DNA from: Salinisphaera sp. G21_0
GTDB lineage: Bacteria > Pseudomonadota > Gammaproteobacteria > Pseudomonadales > Endozoicomonadaceae
Direction of reading: 5' to 3'
Length of the DNA: 64,000 nucleotides
Assembly: GCF_017744115.1 (NCBI RefSeq)
Contig: NZ_JAGHQW010000008.1
Location: forward strand, 1-64,000
The notes beneath the pieces are model-generated. The model did no database searches. It saw only the letters and a list, made by a program, of their open reading frames with translations, and was not told the origin of the DNA. Made by a program: the position numbers and the translations under genes. Shown one piece after another: positions 19,830-27,784 of this stretch. The first letter of the stretch is position 1. Each line of letters opens with the position of its first letter.

Positions 19830-20984
19830 GTGGTTAGACGATTGAAACAAGCGCGCAACGTTAATGGTAAAGGCCGTTCCAGTCACAGGAAGGGGGCCCC
19901 AAAGTCCGGTAGAACCGGGGGAGTGGTTTCCGGGCGTGGGGCTGAACGGGCTGGCCGAGAGGGTTCAGGCCGACAGGCTCTTCCTCGAAGGTTAAAGGAT
20001 CAGCCTCCCGGGAATGGGGAGGCCGTTGAAGCTGGTGTTGTGGCCGCAAACGTTAACTTTATTACCATTGATGAGGATGCGGCTGGTCAGCGTGTTGATA
20101 ATTTTCTGTTGCGGGTTCTTAAAGGGGTGCCCAAGACCAGGGTGTATCGTATCGTTCGCAAGGGTGAGGTGCGGGTTAATAAAAAGCGTGTAACCGCAGA
20201 TTATCGCCTTGAATTGAACGATGTTGTTCGTATTCCTCCGGTCAGAGTTGCTGAAAGGGAGGCTCCCATAAGGCCCGCTGACAGCGTGATCGCTCAGTTG
20301 GAAAAAGCGGTACTTTATGAAGATGATCTGCTGCTGATTATCAACAAGCCGTCCGGGCTTGCTGTGCATGGCGGGAGTGGTCTGTCTTATGGCGTGATTG
20401 AAGCGCTTCGCCAGCTACGGCCGGATAACCGCACGCTGGAACTGGTGCATCGCCTGGATCGGGACACCTCGGGTTGTCTGGTGATTGCCAAGCGCCGCAG
20501 TATGCTGCGTCATCTGCATAACCAGTTGCAGCAGAAAGAAAAAGTTGAAAAGCTGTATCATGCTCTGGTGGTGGGTAAGTGGCCAGCGAGAAAACAGCTG
20601 GTAAATGCGCCGTTGCTGAAGAACGTGCTGCGCTCAGGAGAGCGAATGGTCCGGGTGCATGTGGATGGCAAAAAATCCCGAACGGCGTTTCGGGTGCTGA
20701 ACCGTTTTCCAAATATGACCCTGGTTGAGGCTTACCCCATCACAGGGCGTACCCATCAGATTCGGGTCCACTGTTTGCACGCGGGGCATCCCATTGCCGG
20801 GGATGAAAAATACGGTATGGATTCAGACAATCAGTCCCAGAAGCAGTTTGGTCTTAAGAGGCTGTTCCTGCATGCCGCCAGTATCGAATTTGACCTGCTG
20901 GATGGTAAGCGGTTGAAGGTTGAAGCGCCTTTGCCGGACGAGCTGGCTGAGGTGTTGTCAGCTTTGCAAGGGCCGGGAGGCTGA
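19830..20984 (+). CDS. rluC: 23S rRNA pseudouridine synthase RluC with basic N-terminal extension
   Basis: 384 residues against about 320 in E. coli. RluC makes pseudouridines 955, 2504 and 2580 of 23S rRNA. The conserved protein begins near residue 73 ([20 protein letters not shown]). The S4 RNA-binding domain follows ([17 protein letters not shown]), then the catalytic domain with [15 protein letters not shown], whose first Asp is the catalytic residue. RTHQIRVH lies further on. The first 70 residues are Arg/Lys/Gly-rich and disordered-looking. The start is a GTG at 19830; an internal start near 20040 would give a normal-length enzyme, so the extension is uncertain. Next comes sppA, without the HAD-hydrolase gene found there in Pseudomonas. 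Confidence 0.93.
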   Translation: MVRRLKQARNVNGKGRSSHRKGAPKSGRTGGVVSGRGAERAGREGSGRQALPRRLKDQPPGNGEAVEAGVVAANVNFITIDEDAAGQRVDNFLLRVLKGVPKTRVYRIVRKGEVRVNKKRVTADYRLELNDVVRIPPVRVAEREAPIRPADSVIAQLEKAVLYEDDLLLIINKPSGLAVHGGSGLSYGVIEALRQLRPDNRTLELVHRLDRDTSGCLVIAKRRSMLRHLHNQLQQKEKVEKLYHALVVGKWPARKQLVNAPLLKNVLRSGERMVRVHVDGKKSRTAFRVLNRFPNMTLVEAYPITGRTHQIRVHCLHAGHPIAGDEKYGMDSDNQSQKQFGLKRLFLHAASIEFDLLDGKRLKVEAPLPDELAEVLSALQGPGG

Positions 20985-21025
20985 CCGAGAATAGACTGCC
21001 CTACTGCGGTTGCGATAAATTGGTC

Positions 21026-21086
21026 TAAAAATTCCTGCTTCTTCGTCAAATAGCCCCGCTATTCTCCTCAGAAGCAGAAATTTTTA
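21026..21086. repeat. Nested inverted repeat after rluC
   Basis: The outer arms taaaaattcctgcttct and agaagcagaaattttta match at 16 of 17 positions. Inside the 27-base loop a second hairpin, aatagc-ccc-gctatt, can form. Similar gctattctc sequence recurs just downstream. It may be a terminator for rluC or a dispersed palindromic element. Confidence 0.65.
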
Positions 21087-21207
21087 TCCTCAATTTTCTG
21101 CCATCCTCGCTACGGGCGCTATTCTCGGACAGCCTCCTGGATGTCGGATCGAAGAATTGATAAATATGCATTGATCGTTTTTGAGTGAACCTGTTTAAGG
21201 GGTGATT

Positions 21208-22194
21208 ATGCAAGACAAGTGGCGGGAGTCCTCGTCTGAGGCGCAGGATAGTCTGGACAGTAATCGAGCCTGGGATCTGGTGGATACCCTGGCCAAAGGC
21301 GCGCTGCTGGAGCAGCAACGTTCCCGGCGATGGGGTATATTTTTTAAACTGCTGACCTTTGGCTGGTTGTTTTTCTCTGTTGCCGTCATTTATAACGCGA
21401 CCAATATCAATGATGCAGTGATCAGTGATGGCTCCAGTGAGCATACGGCGCTGGTGGAGATTGATGGCCAGATTGGTGGTGGCGATGTGAATGCAGATGT
21501 CGTGGTGTCGGGATTACGCTCAGCCTTTGAGGATCCGGGCACTAAAGCTGTTATTTTGAGAATTAACAGTCCGGGTGGTAGCCCTGTCCAATCTGGCTAC
21601 ATCTATGATGAAATTCTCAGGCTGCGTGAACTGCATAAGGATACGCCTCTTTATGCGGTCATTATGGATATCGGTGCGTCTGGCGGCTACTACATTGCCG
21701 CTGCCGCTGATGAAATTTACGCTGACAAGGCAAGTCTGGTGGGGTCTATCGGCGTTATTTCCTCTGGTTTTGGTTTTGTCGGGGCGATGGAGAAGCTGGG
21801 GGTTACCCGCAGAACCTATACCTCCGGTGAAAATAAGGCATTCCTTGATCCATTCCAGTCCGTGGACCGTGAAGCTGCTGTTGAATGGCAAGCGTCGCTG
21901 GATACTATTCATCAGCAGTTTATTGATGCGGTCAAAACCGGGCGGGGTGATCGACTGGCGGATCGGTCGGATATCTTTTCAGGCATGGTCTGGTCTGGTG
22001 AGCAGGCCAAAATACTGGGTCTGATTGATGGTCTGGGCAGTGCCGGTTATGTGGCCCGTGAAGTTGTGGGGGAAGAGGATATTGTTGATTACACCTTCCG
22101 CCTTTCACCGTTGGAAAAATTTGCCCGGGATTTCGGGGCTGGTGTCAGCGCCACCCTGGTGGAAGCCCTGGGTGATGGTTTTCAGTTAATGTGA
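21208..22194 (+). CDS. sppA: Signal peptide peptidase SppA, 36K-type (S49 serine protease)
   Basis: 328 residues. I chose the ATG at 21208, which follows AAGGGGTG by 3 bp, over an ATT/GTG just upstream. A cytoplasmic N-terminus and one transmembrane helix (about residues 45-65, LTFGWLFFSVAVIYNATN) precede the S49 peptidase domain: RINSPGGSPVQSG, then SGGYYIAAAADEIYADKASLVGSIGV split across the nucleophile region (Ser in DIGASGGYY) and the Lys further on. It degrades cleaved signal peptides in the membrane and occurs as a homotetramer or octamer in relatives. It converges on maf, with a perfect hairpin between. Confidence 0.94.
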   Translation: MQDKWRESSSEAQDSLDSNRAWDLVDTLAKGALLEQQRSRRWGIFFKLLTFGWLFFSVAVIYNATNINDAVISDGSSEHTALVEIDGQIGGGDVNADVVVSGLRSAFEDPGTKAVILRINSPGGSPVQSGYIYDEILRLRELHKDTPLYAVIMDIGASGGYYIAAAADEIYADKASLVGSIGVISSGFGFVGAMEKLGVTRRTYTSGENKAFLDPFQSVDREAAVEWQASLDTIHQQFIDAVKTGRGDRLADRSDIFSGMVWSGEQAKILGLIDGLGSAGYVAREVVGEEDIVDYTFRLSPLEKFARDFGAGVSATLVEALGDGFQLM

Positions 22195-22200
22195 TTTGAT

Positions 22201-22228
22201 CACCGGGTCTGCTGTGCAAGACCCGGTG
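22201..22228. terminator. Bidirectional hairpin between sppA and maf
   Basis: The arms caccgggtct and agacccggtg are exact 10-bp complements around an 8-base loop, placed between two convergent genes. No long T-run follows on either side, so termination may be weak or Rho-assisted. Confidence 0.6.
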
Positions 22229-22236
22229 TATCTAGC

Positions 22237-22818
22237 CTATCTGCCCAAAGGGTAAACCCCTTCATTCATCAGCATGGTGGTCAGGGTGATCAGTGGCAGT
22301 CCAGCCAGACTGTCAGGATCATCGCCAGCCATTTTCTCGAACAGGGTTATGCCCAGTCCTTCACATTTAAAGCTGCCAGCGCAGTCCAGCGGACTCTCTG
22401 CATCTATATAGGTAGCAATCTGCGTGCTGGACAGTGTTCGGAACCAGACGGTGTAGTCCACACAGGTCAGCTGATGCTCTGCTTTGGCCGTGTTCAGCAG
22501 GCAAAGTCCGGTGTGGAAAACCACCTGTCTGCCGCTGCAGCGGGAAAGCTGTTGAATGGCTTGTTCCCGGGTTCCGGGTTTGCCCATAATTCTATTGTCC
22601 AGTGCGGCGGTTTGGTCGGAGGCAATAATCAGGGTGTCCGGATGCTGGTCGGCCAGTATCAGGGCTTTTTCCCGGGAAAGCCTGATTGCCAGCTCCCTGG
22701 CGCTCTCTGTGGGTTCAGGGGTTTCGTCAATGTCCGGTGAGGCCTGGCTGAAGGTCAGGTTGAGTCGTTCAAGCAGGCTTTTTCGATAGGGTGAGCCTGA
22801 GGCTAGCAATATATTCAT
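22237..22818 (-). CDS. Maf-like nucleotide pyrophosphatase (YceF type)
   Basis: About 193 residues starting at MNILLASGSPYRKSLLERL. An upstream ATG at 22911 would add 31 unconserved residues, so I rejected it. The Maf/HAM1-like fold hydrolyses nucleoside triphosphates to monophosphates, and the YceF subfamily prefers 7-methyl-GTP. The motifs LASGSPYR, the conserved SREKA, IIASDQTAALD (catalytic Asp) and GKPG are present. It is the only minus-strand gene in this stretch, divergent from yceD, and the order sppA-maf-yceD-rpmF-plsX matches Pseudomonas. Confidence 0.92.
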   Translation of the reverse strand: MNILLASGSPYRKSLLERLNLTFSQASPDIDETPEPTESARELAIRLSREKALILADQHPDTLIIASDQTAALDNRIMGKPGTREQAIQQLSRCSGRQVVFHTGLCLLNTAKAEHQLTCVDYTVWFRTLSSTQIATYIDAESPLDCAGSFKCEGLGITLFEKMAGDDPDSLAGLPLITLTTMLMNEGVYPLGR

Positions 22819-23037
22819 CGTTTTATGATGTGCAGGTAGTGCGGGCAAAGGTTCGGATAGTCGAGCACAGTATGCATGGTTACGAATTTTTGTAAAACAC
22901 GCCTGCGCCATCCGGCAGCAGGTTGTGAAAAATACAGTCTTCAGGCATGTTATTCATGAAATAGTTGAAATTCTGATAAACCTCATCCGAAAAGGATGTT
23001 TGACAGCAAAGGGGCATCGCCCTATGATTGCGCGCTT

Positions 23038-23607
23038 ATGTTATCAGGCCAATTACCAAAAACCATTGATCCGCGGAAACTCGCGCGTCAGGGGTTACAG
23101 TTTGAAGGTTCGCTGGCGCTTAAACAGTTTGATCGACTGGTGGCCAGTCTCGCTGACGATCAGGGCGAGGTGAAGGTCTTTCTTCATTTCTACATGAGCG
23201 AAGATCACCGAGTGGTTCTTGAGGGGCATGTTGAGGCGAATCTTAAAATGATTTGTCAGCGCTGCCTTGATGTAGCAGAACTTCCCGTGCGTTCAGACCT
23301 CAACCTGATGGGTGTATTGACCGATGAGCAGGCCCGGTCCCTGCCAGAGGGTTATGAACCCCTGATGCTCCAGGAGGAGTCGATGGAGTTAGTGCCCCTG
23401 CTGGAGGAAGAGCTTCTGTTGAGCCTTCCAATCGTGGCTTATCATCCGCCTGAAGCCTGCCAGGTTCAGCAGAACTTTACTACTGAATCTGATGAAGAGG
23501 CTGAGGCTTCCGCTGCCCGGGCAGAGGAAGAGAAAAAGCGTCGTAACCCGTTCAGTGTTCTGGCTAGTCTGAAAGCTGATCCGGATAAAAGTACCGAACC
23601 CAAATAG
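23038..23607 (+). CDS. yceD: YceD (DUF177) protein, 23S rRNA accumulation protein
   Basis: 189 residues from the ATG at 23038 (MLSGQLPKTIDPRKLARQG), which matches family N-termini; the earlier ATG at 22996 adds unconserved residues. YceD of E. coli and its plant homologue affect 23S rRNA accumulation, and the gene is nearly always next to rpmF. The zinc-ribbon-like core MICQRCLDVAELPV near residue 78 and the acidic segment ESMELVPLLEEELLLSLP are visible. rpmF follows 33 bp downstream and is certainly in the same operon. Confidence 0.93.
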   Translation: MLSGQLPKTIDPRKLARQGLQFEGSLALKQFDRLVASLADDQGEVKVFLHFYMSEDHRVVLEGHVEANLKMICQRCLDVAELPVRSDLNLMGVLTDEQARSLPEGYEPLMLQEESMELVPLLEEELLLSLPIVAYHPPEACQVQQNFTTESDEEAEASAARAEEEKKRRNPFSVLASLKADPDKSTEPK

Positions 23608-23640
23608 AGTTCCAGGCAAAGAATTTAGGAGAGTTGACAC

Positions 23641-23823
23641 ATGGCTGTTCAGCAAAACCGTAAAACCCGTTCCAAGCGTGACATGCGCCGTTCCCACGAC
23701 AGTCTGACTACTTCTCAGCTGTCTGTTGATGCGACTTCCGGCGAAACTCATCGTCGTCATCACATGACCGCTGACGGCTTCTACCGTGGCCGCAAAGTGC
23801 TTGAAGGTAAAGTCGGCGAGTGA
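23641..23823 (+). CDS. rpmF: 50S ribosomal protein L32
   Basis: 60 residues. [20 protein letters not shown] is the standard gammaproteobacterial L32 start, and [18 protein letters not shown] is the conserved end. This form lacks the zinc Cys quartet, as is normal for gammaproteobacteria. A good ribosome site (aggagag) precedes the ATG by 7 bp. The stop overlaps the plsX GTG by 4 bp, linking ribosome synthesis with phospholipid synthesis as in other proteobacteria. Confidence 0.97.
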   Translation: MAVQQNRKTRSKRDMRRSHDSLTTSQLSVDATSGETHRRHHMTADGFYRGRKVLEGKVGE

Positions 23824-24866
23824 GTCGTTGCATGCCAGGACGGTCAGCAGCTCCAGGAAGGAGAATAGCGCTTGATATTATGAGCGGGGACGAAAGTCCC
23901 CGTTCTCGTATCCGGGCTGCCCTCCGAGCCCTGGATGCTTATCCGGATCTTCATCTTTCCCTGGTGGGTGATCAGCAACTGATTACCGGTCATCTCTCTT
24001 CTATTGCTTTCGATCAGTCCCGTCTTACGGTTATTCATGCTGGAAAGACCATCGGTATGGATGAAAAACCCTCTTTTGCCCTGAGATCCAAAGAAGACAG
24101 TTCCATGTGGGTTGCCCTTGAGCAGGTGGCTGGTGGCCGTGCGGCTGCCTGCGTCAGTTCGGGGAATACGGGTGCCCTGATGGCCATGGGGCGATTTGCC
24201 CTGAAGACCTTTGTGGGTATTGACCGTCCTGCCATTGCGGGGGCTATTCCCTGTGCCGGTGGCAGTGTTCTGCTGCTGGATATGGGGGCTAATGTTGACT
24301 GCTCAGCCAACAGTCTTTACCAGTTTGCTGTGATGGGGTCTTTGCTGGCCGCTACTGTCAGAGGTATCACTTCTCCAAGGGTAGGGTTGCTGAACGTCGG
24401 CACTGAGGATATCAAAGGGAATGAACAGGTAAAGCTGGCAAATCGGCTATTGAAGGACGATGGTCGTCTGAACTACATCGGCTATATCGAAGGGAATGAT
24501 GTGTTTGCCGGTGGCGCGGATGTGGTGGTCTGCGACGGTTTTGTTGGCAATATTGCCCTGAAAACCGGAGAGGGGGTTGCCGGTTTAATTAGTGACAGCC
24601 TGGTTGCCGCTTTTCAGCAGACGCTTTGGCGTCGGTTTCTCTCTCTGCTGATTGCGCCGGTCATGCGTAAAATCTATAAAAGCATTGATCCGGTAGTATA
24701 CAACGGTGCCAGTTTTCTCGGGCTGCAGGGGATTGTGGTCAAAAGTCACGGTCACTCCGATGAAGAAGGTTTTTTCCGGGCTATTGGCGAGGCCGTCAGG
24801 GAAGTGGATAGCGATGTTCCCGGGCGGTTGGCAGAAGAGATAGAATTAATGCTGGGAGGGGGGTAA
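23820..24866 (+). CDS. plsX: Phosphate acyltransferase PlsX
   Basis: 348 residues, GTG start overlapping rpmF. PlsX converts acyl-ACP to acyl-phosphate for PlsY in phospholipid synthesis and acts as a peripheral membrane protein. The body is well conserved ([67 protein letters not shown] split across the C-terminus). The usual N-terminal motif DAMGGDxGP reads DIMSGDESP here, a change at a Gly that is nearly invariant. The next gene in relatives is fabD; here about 2 kb of accessory DNA intervenes. Confidence 0.95.
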   Translation: MSRCMPGRSAAPGRRIALDIMSGDESPRSRIRAALRALDAYPDLHLSLVGDQQLITGHLSSIAFDQSRLTVIHAGKTIGMDEKPSFALRSKEDSSMWVALEQVAGGRAAACVSSGNTGALMAMGRFALKTFVGIDRPAIAGAIPCAGGSVLLLDMGANVDCSANSLYQFAVMGSLLAATVRGITSPRVGLLNVGTEDIKGNEQVKLANRLLKDDGRLNYIGYIEGNDVFAGGADVVVCDGFVGNIALKTGEGVAGLISDSLVAAFQQTLWRRFLSLLIAPVMRKIYKSIDPVVYNGASFLGLQGIVVKSHGHSDEEGFFRAIGEAVREVDSDVPGRLAEEIELMLGGG

Positions 24867-24887
24867 GGGTATCGTTCAGTGATACCC
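24867..24887 (+). terminator. Hairpin just after plsX
   Basis: The arms gggtatc and gataccc pair exactly around 7 bases, immediately after the plsX stop. No T-run follows. It may end the yceD-rpmF-plsX transcript now that fabD is displaced. Confidence 0.5.
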
Positions 24888-24938
24888 CGCACGGATTAAC
24901 AAGCGAGGGAGGGCGGTAACTCCCATCCCACAGATATT

Positions 24939-25235
24939 TCACTCAATAAATTCTTTGTACTCCTGCTTTAGCATTTCCATGCCCACAGCCTTCCAACTGT
25001 CGTCGGTGATCTTCCCCTTTAATGCGTACAGGCTAACCCGTGCTACCTGGTTGATCAGCTCATTTTTCAACTCAGGATCAATAGGTGCATGGTCAAATAC
25101 CCGGGAGAACTGCTTGGCAACAAATGACTTGATCGTTGAGTAACTACTGATGATGCTGGCAATCCGTTCGTGCTGGTATTTAAGTTGCCAAGCAAAGATT
25201 ATTGCGGCTGTCCTGCTTAACTTACGGCTAAGGCT
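24939..25235 (-). pseudogene. Orphan 3' coding fragment without a start codon
   Basis: On the minus strand a frame of 98 codons runs from just after an in-frame stop (25236-25238) to a TGA at 24939-24941. It contains no ATG or GTG near its beginning and only an internal TTG. The translation is clearly protein-like: RIASIISSYSTIKSFVAKQF, then FDHAPIDPELKNELINQVAR, ending MEMLKQEYKEFIE. It looks helical and soluble. I read it as the remaining C-terminal part of a degraded gene, of no family I know. It lies in the insert between plsX and fabD, downstream of the hypothetical gene at 25374. Confidence 0.6.
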
Positions 25236-25336
25236 CTACCGCTAATAATGATCAATGACAACTCTAAACCAGAAACTGTACGGGATTTGCAGGTAATGGT
25301 ATCAATAATATTTTGTGTTAATTATTCTGTGTTTAT

Positions 25337-25367
25337 AATCATTTTTGGTTCTTTTTTGTTTTGGAAA
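25337..25367. repeat. Direct repeat A, left side of the plsX-fabD insert
   Basis: This 31-bp sequence (aatcatttttggttctttt and on) recurs at 26616-26648 with only two single-base insertions. The two copies bracket about 1.25 kb that contains the hypothetical gene, the transposase remnant and the small inverted-repeat element. Confidence 0.7.
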
Positions 25368-25373
25368 GTTTAA

Positions 25374-26009
25374 TCAGGTTGACTGCTGATCTGGATTTTT
25401 TCCGTTGCCTGGCACAGGGGGATTATCTTTGCCATGAAGAGCAGACATCAAGCAATCTAACAATTGATCTTCTGTTAATTCTCTCGAATTTGGATGATGA
25501 GCCATAGCCTGATAAAACTGATCAAACAAGTAACGTTCTTCAGGATACTTTTCCTTACAATCAAGTTCTATCGCCTTATCAATTGCTCTTTTTGCGGAAC
25601 CATCACCATGATAATGATCGTAAGATTGAGTATTCAGATTATTTCCAGTGATATTTATTTTTAGCAGTTTATTATCAAGATGATCAAACGACAATGGTAG
25701 ATTTTTGCTTTGGGCATTTTGTATGTGTTGTTCAGCAATTTTAATGTCCATCTCCGGGGGTAATCTCATCGCCATCAATATTGCAGGATTTTTTATCTTG
25801 GTAAATGCAACCCCTTCTCCTTTCGCATTATCCCATAAACACTTTAGTACCAATGGTTTGCTGAGTTTTGAAATACTGACTTGATGCTGACCAAAAAATG
25901 CAGAAACGCCTTGACAACCATTAGTTGATGACTTCTGCGCAGCAGAAAGAACATGTGATTTCACGGGGATATTAGAAGCACGGGAAAAAGCTGAGTTGAC
26001 AGGGTACAT
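25374..26009 (-). CDS. Hypothetical protein, accessory
   Basis: 211 residues, family not recognised. The first 40 residues are rich in Ser, Ala, Asn and Gln with few charges (MYPVNSAFSRASNIPVKSHV), without a hydrophobic signal. Such N-termini are common in type III effectors but are not proof. The middle contains MDIKIAEQHIQNAQ and DHYHGDGSAKRAIDKAI, and the end is Pro/Asn/Asp-rich (NPPVPGNGKNPDQQST). The gene is visibly more AT-rich than plsX and fabD around it, in line with acquisition by transfer. No partner gene is adjacent. Confidence 0.6.
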   Translation of the reverse strand: MYPVNSAFSRASNIPVKSHVLSAAQKSSTNGCQGVSAFFGQHQVSISKLSKPLVLKCLWDNAKGEGVAFTKIKNPAILMAMRLPPEMDIKIAEQHIQNAQSKNLPLSFDHLDNKLLKINITGNNLNTQSYDHYHGDGSAKRAIDKAIELDCKEKYPEERYLFDQFYQAMAHHPNSRELTEDQLLDCLMSALHGKDNPPVPGNGKNPDQQST

Positions 26010-26170
26010 GGTTATAATCCTTTTTTTAGTCCGAATATTTTATGAAAGAAGATAAAGTACTATCCAATTGACTGAAATAATTGGATCGGCTAAAAAACGC
26101 TTCGGAAGAAGCAGGCCAGAAGTTGCAACGCCCGAAACTATGCAAGCATAGCTTAGTTTTTACCCTTCAA

Positions 26171-26349
26171 ATGAAAAAAATATTCGGGCAGATTTCAACG
26201 GTGCAGAGCTGTCGTCTTATTTTGGAACTCTGCCTCTGCGCGAAACCATCCGGTAAACCGGCCTCATTGACGGGATGACTGATGCCATTAACGACAGAAA
26301 TCATCTATCCTGCATTGACCATACAATGAAAGCGTATTTGGGGGGGCGC
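26171..26349 (+). pseudogene. Remnant of an IS1380-type transposase N-terminus
   Basis: MKKIF from the ATG at 26171 continues after a one-base frame change as ADFNGAELSSYFGTLPLRET, then IR, an in-frame TAA at 26254-26256, then TGLIDGMTDAINDR and HTMKAYLGGR. This matches my recollection of IS1380-family transposase N-termini (FNGAELSSDGG...LLLRE...GLIDGM). The reading frame is broken twice and stops abruptly where the inverted-repeat element at 26350 begins. No further transposase sequence is visible beyond that element. Confidence 0.65.
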
Positions 26350-26545
26350 ATAAGTAGTTAACCAAATGTAATCATATTTTCTGACTAAGTGAACAGTCGC
26401 TCCAGGCAATTGCTCCTGCATCCATGCAGTCGTGTAGCATCGCAACTCCGGTCACACAGCTACGGCTATGCTCTCTGCGGTGTGCCTTGCGTAGTGACTG
26501 CCCACGTGGTCAGAAATATACGGTTACAATTGGCCAACTGCTTAA
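26350..26545. mobile_element. Small inverted-repeat element, copy 1 (MITE-like)
   Basis: About 196 bp without a gene. The left end (ataagtagttaaccaaatg) and the reverse complement of the right end (ttaagcagttggccaa) match over more than 40 imperfect positions. A second, shorter copy lies at 34703-34866 and shares the interior core aactccggtcacacagctac (copy 2: aactccggtcacatagctaa). It abuts the transposase remnant at 26349. Non-autonomous elements of this form need a transposase supplied elsewhere. Confidence 0.8.
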
Positions 26546-26615
26546 TCCAACCGAATCGAAGGGGTATAGACGGTTAATCACAGAGTTTGTTTGCTGCCAG
26601 GCAGGAAAGAATATG

Positions 26616-26648
26616 AATCATTTTTCGGTTCTTTTTTGTTATTGGAAA
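26616..26648. repeat. Direct repeat B, right side of the plsX-fabD insert
   Basis: This is the second copy of the 31-bp sequence at 25337-25367, in the same orientation and 33 bp long because of two extra bases. It lies just upstream of the putative fabD promoter. Confidence 0.7.
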
Positions 26649-26659
26649 CATAAATTTAC

Positions 26660-26687
26660 TTACCTTGTTGTCTATTTTTCCTATAAT
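26660..26687 (+). promoter_or_regulatory. Putative promoter for fabD
   Basis: A perfect TATAAT (26682-26687) has a weak -35 candidate, TTACCT (26660-26665), 16 bp upstream. It lies 145 bp before the fabD ATG. Because plsX and fabD are separated here by accessory DNA, fabD needs its own promoter. Confidence 0.5.
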
Positions 26688-26831
26688 TGCCCCGGTTTTT
26701 TACTGGGAAGCGTATCTGGTTTCCGGGATGACTGCATTAACTGGCGTAGTTGTACCGGGAGGTTCGCTTCGTATTCAATTGAATTTCAGGCCTCTCGGTA
26801 ACAAGAGAGCTAAGCGAAAGAGCGGGTTGCA

Positions 26832-27770
26832 ATGACGGATAAGCTTGCTTTTGTCTTTCCAGGACAAGGGTCCCAACAGGTTGGCATGATCGCTGACTAT
26901 CTTTCAGAGCCAGTGGTGCAGGCAACGTTTGCTGAAGCCGCCGGGGTGCTTGGTTTTGATCTCCTGAATATGGTTTCTGAAGGGCCTGCTGAGGCGTTAA
27001 ATCAGACGGAGAATACCCAGCCTGCATTGCTGGTATCCAGTGTGGCTCTCTGGCGTCTCTGGTGTGAGCGTCAGGGTGAGGCACCGTCGATGATGGCCGG
27101 GCATAGCCTGGGTGAGTATTCGGCCCTGGTGTGTGCCGGTGCGATGAATTTTACGGATGCCGTCAGCCTGGTTCGCCTGCGTGGACTGTTCATGCAGGAG
27201 GCGGTTGCCTCCGGTGCAGGAGCCATGGCTGCTATTATTGGCCTTGATGATGCTGATGTGGTTGCTGCCTGTGAGAAGGCGGCAGGTGATGAAGTGGTCG
27301 AGGCGGTCAATTTCAATGCTCCCGGTCAGGTGGTGATTGCCGGTCAGGTTGCCGCAGTTAAACGTGCCATTGAGTGTGCAAAAGAAGCGGGTGCCAAGAG
27401 GGCGATTGAGCTGCCAGTCAGTGTTCCTTCCCATTGTGCCTTGATGAAGCCTGCTGCAGAGCGCCTCCAGAAAGCGTTGGACGGTATTGAGTTGATTGAG
27501 CCGGTGATTCCGGTGGTGCAGAATGTTTCTGCTAATGTCTGTTCTGATCCGGCTCAGCTTAAGGCGAACCTGGTTGCCCAGCTGTACAGTCCGGTACGCT
27601 GGGTTGAGTCTGTGGAAACCATGATGGCCGCTGGTGTTGGCCGGTTTGCTGAATGTGGCCCCGGTAAAGTACTGGCTGGACTGAATAAACGTATTGCGCG
27701 ACGTGCGCCCATTGCTACGCTGGAGTCTGCTGACGCTATGGCTCAGATGCTGGCAGAAGCTAACCAATAA
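26832..27770 (+). CDS. fabD: Malonyl-CoA:ACP transacylase
   Basis: 312 residues, usual size. FabD loads malonyl groups onto ACP for type II fatty acid synthesis in the cytosol. The start LAFVFPGQGSQQVGM, the nucleophile motif GHSLGEYSAL (Ser near residue 92), FMQEAV with the conserved Arg region before it, and PSHCALM (catalytic His near 200) are all intact. fabG follows 14 bp downstream. It normally shares an operon with plsX; here the 2-kb insert breaks the link, and a promoter candidate lies at 26660-26687. Confidence 0.97.
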   Translation: MTDKLAFVFPGQGSQQVGMIADYLSEPVVQATFAEAAGVLGFDLLNMVSEGPAEALNQTENTQPALLVSSVALWRLWCERQGEAPSMMAGHSLGEYSALVCAGAMNFTDAVSLVRLRGLFMQEAVASGAGAMAAIIGLDDADVVAACEKAAGDEVVEAVNFNAPGQVVIAGQVAAVKRAIECAKEAGAKRAIELPVSVPSHCALMKPAAERLQKALDGIELIEPVIPVVQNVSANVCSDPAQLKANLVAQLYSPVRWVESVETMMAAGVGRFAECGPGKVLAGLNKRIARRAPIATLESADAMAQMLAEANQ

Positions 27771-27784
27771 GGAACAGGCGGGAA

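Noticed and set aside
22819..22911. 31-residue N-terminal extension of Maf
   Set aside because: The conserved start MNILLASGSPYRKS lies at 22818 and the extension is not family-like.
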